This document shows, piece after piece, positions 1 through 6,147 of a DNA stretch of 6,147 nt. Source of the DNA: Bacteroidales bacterium (GTDB lineage Bacteria; Bacteroidota; Bacteroidia; Bacteroidales; UBA7960); NCBI GenBank assembly GCA_007132865.1, contig SLNU01000049.1, positions 1-6,147 of the forward strand. The letters run 5' to 3'. Both the position numbers and the translations under genes were made by a program. Numbering within the stretch: the first letter of the stretch is position 1; the number at the start of each line of letters is the position of its first letter. The notes beneath the pieces were generated by a model. The model searched no databases and was not told the origin of the DNA. It worked only from the letters and a program-made list of their open reading frames with translations.

Positions 1-1433
1 CCCCTCCACCTCCGCCCCCACCGGACACAGAGTACGATATGGCGTTCTATTCAACGGACGACGTTACTCGGTTACAGAATCGCGCATCCGGCGATGGTCC
101 CTACTATACTTGGGGGGATGCTTCGCATGGTGCGCATACGCCAAACGATGGCGAACGCATTCTTGCCTTAGCGCAGGACTATCACGCAAATCCAAGCTCA
201 TCGTTCTGGGTAGCCCCAGTCCCAATGGCCTCGGGGACCGCGTGGTTTGGTGAAAACGAACCGACTGAATTGGCTTCGCGTCCTTTGGCGGCTGCGCTTT
301 GTTCGGTGGCTCGCCCCGATCATCCAAACCGGGAGTCTTGGCGGGCAAACGTTAAACAATTGCTCTTAGACACGGCAAATCACCCCAACCATGACTTCAC
401 CGACGACAGTAAGTACCCAATTTCCTTCCTTGGGTTTGCGCCTTCGCCAATCTTTGCTCATTCCGGTTGGGTGTACCGAATGTTGAAGATGTACGACTTA
501 CTCGGTCGAAGTTACTTTTCATCGTCAGAGCTTGCTCTTCTTGACCGTTGGTTCTGGGGGTGGGCAAACTATGCCGCTAAGCACTTTGCTACTAGGACGA
601 CTATTCGCCACATTCCCGGACGTTACTCGTTCGACTTTGCAACCACTCATTCGGATCTAACCGGACCTTATGAGCAAAACGGTTCTAATTTCCGTCCGTA
701 TGATGGCGGCCCCTTCGTGTCTGCGGGTGGTGCTTTTGCTAATAATAGAACTCTGTCTCAACCCATGATCGCCTCGGCAGTATGCCACTATTTCATTTGG
801 CACGACGTAACGCCAGGGACTGGTGGAACACAACCTGCGTATGGATGGTTTACTCGACCTGAGATGTTGTTGGAGATTGAGGTTGCGTATCGTGCGTGGC
901 TTCACTTCTCAGTTTCGCCTTTGGGTTATACGTTCGACTTCCATCGAGGAGGAGAACCGCAGCCTCCTACAGGCGGCTTTGGTTACGCAGCCAACGAGAT
1001 TGCAAAGGTCCTTAGTATTGCAGTTGACTTTGCTCGCCGTGGCGACATGTCGCTGCTAAATCTATCAACCTCAGGTGGGCACGAAAATACTGCGGGATCT
1101 CCATCGTCGATTCTAGGGAGCGTTGCTTCGGACTTCCCAGGCAAGAGTATGGAGTTCGTTCTATGGTCCTTGTCTCGTTATGTAAACGACGCATGGGGTC
1201 GACGTCAGCAGGGTGTTCCCCTAATTCACGATAAGCCTTACCATGACGTTCTACTCAACGCTAAATTCTCTCGATACGGGGGACCTAACCCGATTATTAC
1301 ATCGGCGTGGCGGCGTTCTGGCAATAACTTTCCCGCGCATGCGGCACCGCCAGTTCAGGGGCAAGGACGATGGAATGGCTACGGAGGTGTACAAAGCCTG
1401 TATCTTGGCGGCCTCCTCGAGGAAGCTCCATAA
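1..1433 (+). CDS. Virion-associated protein with poly-proline hinge and alginate-lyase-like C-terminal domain (5' partial)
   Basis: The frame is open from the left edge (first full codon at 3) to TAA at 1431-1433. The first ATG is at 39, but it has no convincing ribosome binding site, and the codons before it read seven prolines then DTEYD. I therefore infer an internal Met and a gene that begins outside the window. Counting from that Met, the 464 residues have no signal peptide or membrane segment and are rich in Trp, Tyr, His and Phe. Segments such as HSGWVYRMLKMYDLLG (141-156), SELALLDRWFWGWANYA (163-179) and the NNR at 235-237 recall the helical (alpha/alpha)-toroid polysaccharide lyases, in which an Asn-Asn-His stretch is catalytic; here Arg replaces that His. 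The likely role, by inference, is cleavage of host surface glycan by a tail-borne depolymerase. It ends 26 bases before the next tail gene. Alternatives are a non-catalytic glycan-binding domain or an unrelated tail decoration domain. Coding status is near certain; function is tentative. Confidence 0.85.
   Translation, partial: PPPPPPPDTEYDMAFYSTDDVTRLQNRASGDGPYYTWGDASHGAHTPNDGERILALAQDYHANPSSSFWVAPVPMASGTAWFGENEPTELASRPLAAALCSVARPDHPNRESWRANVKQLLLDTANHPNHDFTDDSKYPISFLGFAPSPIFAHSGWVYRMLKMYDLLGRSYFSSSELALLDRWFWGWANYAAKHFATRTTIRHIPGRYSFDFATTHSDLTGPYEQNGSNFRPYDGGPFVSAGGAFANNRTLSQPMIASAVCHYFIWHDVTPGTGGTQPAYGWFTRPEMLLEIEVAYRAWLHFSVSPLGYTFDFHRGGEPQPPTGGFGYAANEIAKVLSIAVDFARRGDMSLLNLSTSGGHENTAGSPSSILGSVASDFPGKSMEFVLWSLSRYVNDAWGRRQQGVPLIHDKPYHDVLLNAKFSRYGGPNPIITSAWRRSGNNFPAHAAPPVQGQGRWNGYGGVQSLYLGGLLEEAP
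3..23 (+). other. Poly-proline hinge (at least seven consecutive Pro codons)
   Basis: Codons from 3 to 23 read CCT CCA CCT CCG CCC CCA CCG, all proline, followed by an acidic DTEYD and then the lyase-like region. The run may continue left of the window, since bases 1-2 are CC. All four proline codons are used, so this is not a simple DNA repeat and the proline run itself seems to be what is kept. Such runs form stiff extended linkers between domains. Translation through them normally depends on elongation factor P. Confidence 0.8.
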
Positions 1434-1448
1434 CTCATTCCAACCGGT

Positions 1449-1454
1449 AAGGAG
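1449..1454 (+). promoter_or_regulatory. Shine-Dalgarno site for the gp10-like gene
   Basis: AAGGAG lies in the 26-base gap after the upstream stop codon. It ends five bases before ATG at 1460 but only two bases before an in-frame GTG at 1457. The spacing favours ATG 1460 as the true start and makes the GTG an unlikely initiator. Confidence 0.8.
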
Positions 1455-1459
1455 TCGTG

Positions 1460-1837
1460 ATGATTAATTTTAGACACCATGGCTCCTTTACCAACATGGA
1501 GACATTCCTCAAGAGGATGGAAAACCTCGATATTCGTAGGGCCTGCGAGTTATACGCACAAGATGGTGTAGCTGCGCTCTCTGCAGTCACACCAAGAGAC
1601 TCTGGAGTGTCATCTATCTCTTGGGGCTACAGAGTTCGTGTAACTCGCAGGTCCGTAACAATCACGTGGACCAACAGCAGTGTTAACCAAGGGTTCCCGA
1701 TTGCTGTTATGCTGCAGTATGGCTATGGAACCGGAACAGGTGGTTACGTGCAAGGAAGAGACTACATCAACCCCGCGATTCGTCCAGTGTTTGATCGAAT
1801 TGCTGAAGGCGTATGGAAGGTGGTGACATCCGCATGA
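1460..1837 (+). CDS. HK97 gp10-like tail-completion / minor tail protein
   Basis: This encodes a 125-residue soluble protein with no signal peptide or membrane segment. The pattern is familiar from small phage tail-joining proteins of the HK97 gp10 type. A helical N-terminus (TNMETFLKRMENLDIRRACELYAQDGVAAL) leads into a TPRDSG turn near residue 46. Beta strands follow (SISWGYRVRV, SVTITWTNSS), then an aromatic/glycine segment (LQYGYGTGTGGYVQGRDYINPAIRP) and a C-terminal helix (VFDRIAEGVWKVV). The TP-x-DSG and YG-GTG...INPA landmarks are the best support. Family members act at the head-proximal end of the tail, linking it to the connector or ending tube growth. The last codons overlap the tape measure start in ATGA, so translation is probably coupled. 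Its usual place is before the major tail protein gene; here it sits directly before the tape measure, which is unusual. The start is set by AAGGAG at 1449-1454. Family assignment is from motif memory, not from a search. Confidence 0.8.
   Translation: MINFRHHGSFTNMETFLKRMENLDIRRACELYAQDGVAALSAVTPRDSGVSSISWGYRVRVTRRSVTITWTNSSVNQGFPIAVMLQYGYGTGTGGYVQGRDYINPAIRPVFDRIAEGVWKVVTSA
1815..1823 (+). promoter_or_regulatory. Probable weak ribosome binding site for the tape measure gene
   Basis: GGAAGGTGG lies within the end of the gp10-like gene, about 10 bases before the ATG at 1834. The match to the anti-Shine-Dalgarno sequence is partial. With the ATGA overlap, initiation probably relies in part on translational coupling from the upstream gene. 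Confidence 0.45.
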
Positions 1838-4800
1838 GTAGTATTGACCGTCGTGTAGTTGAGATGGAGTTCGATAATCGGCAGTTTATGAACGGTATCA
1901 AGGACTCTTTGAGTGCCCTTGATCAACTTAAGAAAGGGCTTGCGCTGGATGGCGCCACTAAGGGCCTTAAAGGTATGGGGGACGCTAGTAAGGGCTTCAA
2001 CTTAGATGGTATTGCTTCTGCAGTAGACAACATCTCTAATAAGTTCTCTGCGCTTGGCGCCATTGGATTTGCGGCCCTTCAGCGTCTTACTAACGCCGCT
2101 ATTGATCTTGGTGTTAAGATGGCTCGAAAGGTCATCGATCCTATATTTGGGGGCGGTAAACGAAGAGCCCTCAATATTGAGCAGGCTAAGTTCCAGTTCC
2201 GTGGTCTAGGCATGGATGTCGATGCCACGATGGCCAGCGCACTTGAAGCTGTCCAAGGAACTGCTTACGGACTTGACGAGGCGGCTAAGGCTGCGGGTCA
2301 GTTCGGTGCTAGTGGTATGGAAGCCGGCGATGACATGACTAGCGCGTTGCGCGCCATCTCTGGTGTTGCCGCAATGACTAGTAGTGAGTATGACGATATT
2401 GCCAACATCTTCACGAAGGTGGCTGGTAACGGTCGTGTTATGGGTGACGACCTTCTGAGGATGTCTTCTCGAGGTCTGAACGCAGCCGCAACTCTGGCAG
2501 ACTCTCTGGGCATCTCGGAGCAAGAAGTTCGACAGCTAGTCACTGAGGGTCAGATCTCGTTCGAGATGTTCTACAAGGCTATGGACGAGGCATTCGGCGA
2601 GAACGCAACGAAGGCTAATGAGACCTACACGGGTTCTCTGGCTAACATGCGCGCTGCGCTGGCCCGAATCGGTGCTCGCGGTTTCACGCCCTGGCTGGAG
2701 CAGCAGCGAGACCTGTTCAACTCCCTTTCGCCCGCTATTGATGCTGTCGGCACAGCATTAGCGCCTGTGATTGACCAGTTCATGAACTTCACGGGACGCG
2801 GTACTGACGGTCTAATCAGGATGATCGACGGGTTTGACTTCAGTAGGTTAACCCTGGTGTTTACGCCTCTTATGGCTATATTTAAGAATCTTTACCAGGC
2901 AGGTAAGGCTTTCTTACTTCCAATCCGAGAGGCTTTCAAGCAGATCTTCCCGCCGAAGTCCCTTGAAGACATCAATGCGATGCTCAAGGCCATTCAGAGG
3001 TTTACGGCACGGCTTCAGTTGGACGGCGATACGCTTTACCATCTCCAACGAGTCTTTGCTGGGTTCTTTGCTATATTTGGAATTGGTTGGGAGCTTGTAA
3101 AGGCTGCCGCTAAGTTCCTCGGCGAGCTCTTTGGGGTGGTGTTTGACGGCTCTAGCGGTTTCTTGATGGGCGCCGCTAATGTTGGCGACTTCCTTGTTGC
3201 ACTTCATGAGGCTGTAAAAGAAGGTAAGCTATTTGAGAACTTCTTTGTCAATCTCAGAAAGTTTATGGAACCTGTAATTAATGTTCTGAAGCGGGTTGGC
3301 AACGCGGTATCGTCGCTGTTTGACTTCGACGCGCCTTCGTCTTCAGGCATGGTTAGTTTCTTCAAGGGACTTGAGCCGTTTGCCAAGCTGGGCGAGATCA
3401 TCGTCTCCGTTTGGAATCGAATTACAAGCGCAGCTACCAAAGCCTGGGGTGTAATGCAGCCCGTGGTCTCTAAGATTAGAGAAGCATTTAGAGACATTGG
3501 CGGAGCGCTTATCGATGCCTTTCAGACGATGGACTTTGCCAATGTTCTCGACGTAATTAAAACCGGTTTCTTGGGCGGCCTCCTCCTGGCTTTCCGACGG
3601 TTCGTAGAGAACATGTCTAATGGTGTTGGTGGAGCGGTTGGTCGACTCACTGCGCCCTTTGCCAGTTTGACCTTTACGCTCAAAAACATGCAGGCAACGC
3701 TCCGCGCGATGACATTGCTTCAGATTGCCCTCGCAATTGGTGTTATGGCCGCTTCTGTTCAAGTCTTGGCGAATGTCGACTCTGCTGGGTTGTCTCGAGC
3801 ACTTACCGCTTTAACCCTTATGTTCACTCAGCTCATTACCGCGCTGGCATTGTTCACTAAGATTGGCGGCGCTAAAGGCCTCATCAGCACAAGCGCTGGT
3901 CTTATTCTTTTGGCTGTAGCGGTTCGTATTCTAGCCTCTTCCGTCAAGACACTTGCTGAACTTAGTTGGGAAGAGCTTGCTAAGGGTCTTACCGGCGTTA
4001 CTATTTTGATTGGATCTCTGACCCTTGCGGTTAGGGGTATGGCAGGCCAGACGACCGGGATGATCAAAGCTGGCGCAGGACTTCTGCTGCTGTCTATCGG
4101 AATCAAGATCCTGGCAAGTGCTGTGAGCGACCTCTCAGGTCTTAGCTGGGAAGAAATGGCTAAGGGACTCGTTGGTGTAGGTACGCTGCTTGCATCCCTT
4201 GCTATATTTACAAAGCTCGTTGAAACCAATAAGGCCGGGGTCCTGCAAGGTGCTGGTCTTGTCTTGTTGGCGGCAGGGATCAAGATCCTGGCAAGTGCTG
4301 TCAAGGACTTCTCTGGTCTAAACTGGGAAGAGATTGCTAAGGGTCTAGTTTCAATCAGTGGTATTCTAGCTGCCTTTGCTCTGTTCTCTAGAACCGTAGG
4401 TAACCCAGCTAAACTCATTGCTTCGGGTATTGCTCTGGTTGCTGTTGGCGCTGCTATGAAGATTCTGGCAAGTGCCATGGCGGACTTTGGAAACCTATCG
4501 TGGGAGGAGATTGCTAAAGGCCTTCTCTCCATGGCGGGCGCCCTAACCGCTATTACTATCGCAATGAACCTTATGCCTCCGACCATGCTGTTGTCTGCCG
4601 TAGCGCTTGTTGCGGTTTCGGCAGCGCTGATTCTTATCGGCAAGGCGATGGAGCAGATGGGCGGTATGTCTTGGGACGAGATTGCTAGAGGTTTGGTTAC
4701 TCTGGCGGCATCTCTGGCCATTATTGCAGCCGCTACTATGCTCATGACCGGTGCTCTCCCAGGTGCCGCAGCTATATTGGTGGTGGCAGCTGCACTGAGA

Positions 4801-6147
4801 ATCTTTGTTCCTGTGCTTGAGACGCTGGGCAACATGTCCATGCGGGAAATTGCCACAGGACTCGGTACTCTAGCGGCAGTCTTTATCGTTCTTGGTGTTT
4901 CGGGTATGCTTCTTGCTCCCGTCGTGCCTGTTCTTCTGGGTCTTGGTATTGCGGTAGGCCTTCTGGGTGTGGGTATGCTAGCTGCAGGCGCTGGTGTACT
5001 GGCGTTCTCGATTGGTCTTACTGCTTTGGCCGCCGCAGGTACTGCTGGTGTTGCTGCTATTGTTGGTATCGTTGCTGGATTGCTTGGTTTGCTTCCTATG
5101 GTTGCGACCCAGATTGGTCTAGCTATTGTAGCGTTTGCGAACGTGATTGCTACTGCCGGTCCAGCTATTGCAGCAGCTATGACCGCAGTGATTAAGGCCA
5201 TGGTCAAAGCAGTTAGTGATAATGTGCCCGATATTCTCAGGCTTGTACGGACGCTAGTAACCGAGTTCCTTGCACTTCTGGTGGACTTGGTTCCAAAGAT
5301 TGCTCGAGCTGCTCTTCAGATCATGAATGGTATTCTTCAGGCTCTGGTAGATGAAATTCCAAAGATCATTGCTAAGGTCGTAGACCTTGTGGTTTCAATG
5401 CTCGAAGAGCTGTCCAAGGGCGTCCCACAGTTTGTTAAGTCGGCGACTGCACTAATGGTCGCGTTCCTTGATGAACTAGCTAACAACATCGGTAAGGTAA
5501 TCACTGCAGCGGTGGACATTGTCATCGCTATTGTCGACAGTATTGCCGCAGAAGGTGTGCGACTCGCTACGGCCGCAGCAAATGCTCTTATTGATTTCTT
5601 GAACGGACTAGCTACTGCCATCCGTCAGAAGTCTGGAGAAATTAGAGCAGCGGGTCGAAACATTGCTGGCGCAATCATCGAAGGTATGACTGGCGGTCTT
5701 AGCGCTAACGTGGGTAAGGTTGCCACTGAAGCGCGAAACGTCGCTAGAAGTGCTCTTAGTTCGGCAAAGAATTTCCTTGGCATTAAGTCTCCATCTACCG
5801 AGTTCCGTAGGTTGGGTGCATGGTCTGGAGAAGGTATGGCCGAAGGACTAGAGAGCTCGGGCAAGGTCATTTCTGCTGCAGCAAGACACGTTGGTGAAGA
5901 AACTATTGAGGCCATGTCCGACTCGATTGCTGGGTTGGCAGGGATTCTCGATAGCGATCTAAACCTTAACCCGACAATCACGCCGGTCATTGACATGTCT
6001 GATGTCAACAAGGGTGTTCGGGAGCTAGATTCTCGCCTTACGCCCAGGGAGATTGATGTTGATGTTGCATATTCTAAGGCCAGGGATGCGTCAGTTCGGT
6101 ATCGTGCCCTCAAGGCGACAGATGCAGGAACGTCGACTATTCCAGAC
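1834..6147 (+). CDS. Tail tape measure protein (3' partial)
   Basis: An uninterrupted frame of 1438 codons starts at ATG in an ATGA overlap and is still open at the right edge. The N-terminus (MSSIDRRVVEMEFDNRQF) is typical of tape measure proteins. Residues about 110-283 form the conserved N-terminal tape-measure domain, including GDDLLRMSSRGL (204-215), LADSLGISEQEVRQLVTEG (222-239) and a GSLANMRAALARIGA end (267-281). Residues 283-630 mix amphipathic and hydrophobic helices. Residues 630-1029 carry a 56-62 residue repeat with an SWEE-A-KGL motif. Residues 1088-1219 carry a 22-residue proline-registered repeat. LGIKSPSTEFRRLG (1315-1328) followed by SGEGMAEGL is the common C-terminal SPS motif. 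The protein threads the tail tube, sets tail length, and in this class is thought to help DNA cross the host membrane. No lysozyme or peptidase domain is visible in the part present. At about 0.15 nm per residue, it implies a tail of roughly 200 nm or more. Confidence 0.97.
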   Translation, partial: MSSIDRRVVEMEFDNRQFMNGIKDSLSALDQLKKGLALDGATKGLKGMGDASKGFNLDGIASAVDNISNKFSALGAIGFAALQRLTNAAIDLGVKMARKVIDPIFGGGKRRALNIEQAKFQFRGLGMDVDATMASALEAVQGTAYGLDEAAKAAGQFGASGMEAGDDMTSALRAISGVAAMTSSEYDDIANIFTKVAGNGRVMGDDLLRMSSRGLNAAATLADSLGISEQEVRQLVTEGQISFEMFYKAMDEAFGENATKANETYTGSLANMRAALARIGARGFTPWLEQQRDLFNSLSPAIDAVGTALAPVIDQFMNFTGRGTDGLIRMIDGFDFSRLTLVFTPLMAIFKNLYQAGKAFLLPIREAFKQIFPPKSLEDINAMLKAIQRFTARLQLDGDTLYHLQRVFAGFFAIFGIGWELVKAAAKFLGELFGVVFDGSSGFLMGAANVGDFLVALHEAVKEGKLFENFFVNLRKFMEPVINVLKRVGNAVSSLFDFDAPSSSGMVSFFKGLEPFAKLGEIIVSVWNRITSAATKAWGVMQPVVSKIREAFRDIGGALIDAFQTMDFANVLDVIKTGFLGGLLLAFRRFVENMSNGVGGAVGRLTAPFASLTFTLKNMQATLRAMTLLQIALAIGVMAASVQVLANVDSAGLSRALTALTLMFTQLITALALFTKIGGAKGLISTSAGLILLAVAVRILASSVKTLAELSWEELAKGLTGVTILIGSLTLAVRGMAGQTTGMIKAGAGLLLLSIGIKILASAVSDLSGLSWEEMAKGLVGVGTLLASLAIFTKLVETNKAGVLQGAGLVLLAAGIKILASAVKDFSGLNWEEIAKGLVSISGILAAFALFSRTVGNPAKLIASGIALVAVGAAMKILASAMADFGNLSWEEIAKGLLSMAGALTAITIAMNLMPPTMLLSAVALVAVSAALILIGKAMEQMGGMSWDEIARGLVTLAASLAIIAAATMLMTGALPGAAAILVVAAALRIFVPVLETLGNMSMREIATGLGTLAAVFIVLGVSGMLLAPVVPVLLGLGIAVGLLGVGMLAAGAGVLAFSIGLTALAAAGTAGVAAIVGIVAGLLGLLPMVATQIGLAIVAFANVIATAGPAIAAAMTAVIKAMVKAVSDNVPDILRLVRTLVTEFLALLVDLVPKIARAALQIMNGILQALVDEIPKIIAKVVDLVVSMLEELSKGVPQFVKSATALMVAFLDELANNIGKVITAAVDIVIAIVDSIAAEGVRLATAAANALIDFLNGLATAIRQKSGEIRAAGRNIAGAIIEGMTGGLSANVGKVATEARNVARSALSSAKNFLGIKSPSTEFRRLGAWSGEGMAEGLESSGKVISAAARHVGEETIEAMSDSIAGLAGILDSDLNLNPTITPVIDMSDVNKGVRELDSRLTPREIDVDVAYSKARDASVRYRALKATDAGTSTIPD
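2161..2682 (+). other. Conserved N-terminal tape-measure domain (within the tape measure CDS)
   Basis: Codons 110 to about 283 match the well known N-terminal region of siphovirus tape measure proteins. It starts RRALNIEQAKFQFRGLG, passes AYGLDEAAKAAGQF, AISGVAAMTSSEYDDIANIF and GNGRVMGDDLLRMSSRGL, and ends GSLANMRAALARIGA. This block is the strongest basis for naming the gene; the function of the domain itself is not settled. Confidence 0.85.
3721..4920 (+). repeat. Tandem 56-62 residue coding repeat (SWEE-A-KGL array) in the tape measure
   Basis: A motif of form L-S-W-E-E-[IML]-A-K-G-L recurs at residues 710, 770, 829, 888, 945 and 1001 (bases 3961, 4141, 4318, 4495, 4666, 4834). The last two copies vary: MSWDEIARGL and MSMREIATGL. 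A degenerate copy, VDSAGLSRAL, lies at residue 648. Spacings in residues are 62, 60, 59, 59, 57 and 56. Each unit has a hydrophobic helix ending in a form of KILASAV, then the acidic/Trp motif, then a second hydrophobic helix, so each may form a helical hairpin. Units 2, 3 and 4 are the most alike; the outer ones have drifted. This looks like tandem duplication inside the gene, a usual way for tape measures to change length. Confidence 0.9.
4102..4301 (+). repeat. Exact 23-base direct repeat at 177-base spacing (4102-4124 and 4279-4301)
   Basis: The two copies are identical over 23 bases, with core AAGATCCTGGCAAGTGCTGT, and encode IKILASAV in units 2 and 3 of the long array. A third copy at 4456-4478, again 177 bases on, matches at 19 of 23 positions. 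Identity at the synonymous sites suggests fairly recent duplication or gene conversion between the central units. Confidence 0.85.
5095..5490 (+). repeat. 22-residue proline-registered helical repeat in the tape measure
   Basis: Prolines fall at residues 1088, 1110, 1132, 1154, 1176 and 1198 (bases 5095, 5161, 5227, 5293, 5359, 5425), exactly 22 residues (66 bases) apart. A glycine takes the next position, 1220. The clearest units begin VPDIL, VPKIA, IPKII and VPQFV, each followed by an amphipathic helix with hydrophobic spacing. A period of 22 equals two hendecads, which suits an alpha-helical or coiled-coil rod with regular kinks. The DNA has diverged much more than the protein pattern, so the register appears to be kept by selection. 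Confidence 0.85.

Noticed and set aside
1457..1459. GTG as start of the gp10-like gene.
   Set aside because: It is only two bases from the end of AAGGAG, which is too close; ATG at 1460 has normal spacing.
1434..1459. A transcription terminator or promoter in the only intergenic gap.
   Set aside because: The 26-base gap has no hairpin with a T run and is too short for a promoter; it holds just the ribosome binding site.
823..1467. Short + strand frames at 823-1059 and 1243-1467.
   Set aside because: They lie in another frame of the lyase-like gene, whose reading frame has consistent protein character throughout.
2206..3762. Several short antisense frames between these positions.
   Set aside because: They overlap one another and the tape measure domain, and show no ribosome binding site or protein-like pattern.
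4102..4478. Regularly spaced repeats as a CRISPR array.
   Set aside because: The repeats are in-frame, encode a protein repeat, and the 154-base intervals between them are themselves related to one another, unlike spacers.
2141..4778. CTATATT sites as internal promoter -10 elements.
   Set aside because: All are in-frame within a structural gene, with no matching -35 element at proper spacing noticed, so codon context explains them better.
3828..5207. A long antisense open frame of 459 codons opposite the tape measure repeats.
   Set aside because: It is low complexity (Ala, Ile, Pro, Arg, Thr and Ser rich), has no recognisable domain, and mirrors the repetitive codon use of the strong + strand gene. 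It is a shadow frame.
5337..6113. Two further antisense open frames (5337-5621 and 5625-6113) opposite the tape measure C-terminal part.
   Set aside because: They are Ser/Ala/Thr-rich, lack domain motifs, and lie fully opposite the clear tape measure frame.

Overview
This window looks like part of the tail-structure block of a siphovirus (long non-contractile tail), either a free phage or a prophage. All three genes lie on the + strand, packed head to tail with almost no intergenic space. There is no RNA gene, integrase, insertion sequence or CRISPR array. Base composition is roughly balanced in GC by eye. The gene types and start signals fit a phage of a Gram-positive host, possibly an actinobacterium, but nothing here fixes the host.

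Region 1 (1-1433) is the 3' part of a large gene. Its frame is open to the left edge and begins with at least seven prolines, then continues into about 464 residues that look like an (alpha/alpha)-toroid, alginate-lyase-like enzyme domain. This is probably the C-terminal domain of a larger virion protein, hung on a poly-proline hinge. The enzyme assignment is tentative. Region 2 (1460-1837) is a 125-residue protein resembling the HK97 gp10-like tail-completion/minor tail family. Region 3 (1834 to the right edge) is a tape measure protein of at least 1438 residues, starting in an ATGA overlap with the gene before it and still open at the window end.

The tape measure protein is the most structured object here. 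After a typical N-terminal tape-measure domain (about residues 110-283) comes a very hydrophobic centre. This centre holds at least six copies, plus one degenerate copy, of a 56-62 residue unit marked by an SWEE-A-KGL motif. It is followed by an array in which proline recurs exactly every 22 residues (1088, 1110, 1132, 1154, 1176, 1198), and then by the SPS motif common near the C-terminal part of such proteins.

Together the genes suggest tail assembly and host entry. The tape measure sets tail length and probably helps DNA cross the membrane. The gp10-like protein would sit at the tail terminus or joint. The lyase-like domain could degrade surface polysaccharide during adsorption. The points most worth checking are the lyase-like domain upstream of the tape measure, the lack of a visible tail-assembly chaperone pair between them, and the two internal repeat systems of the tape measure.
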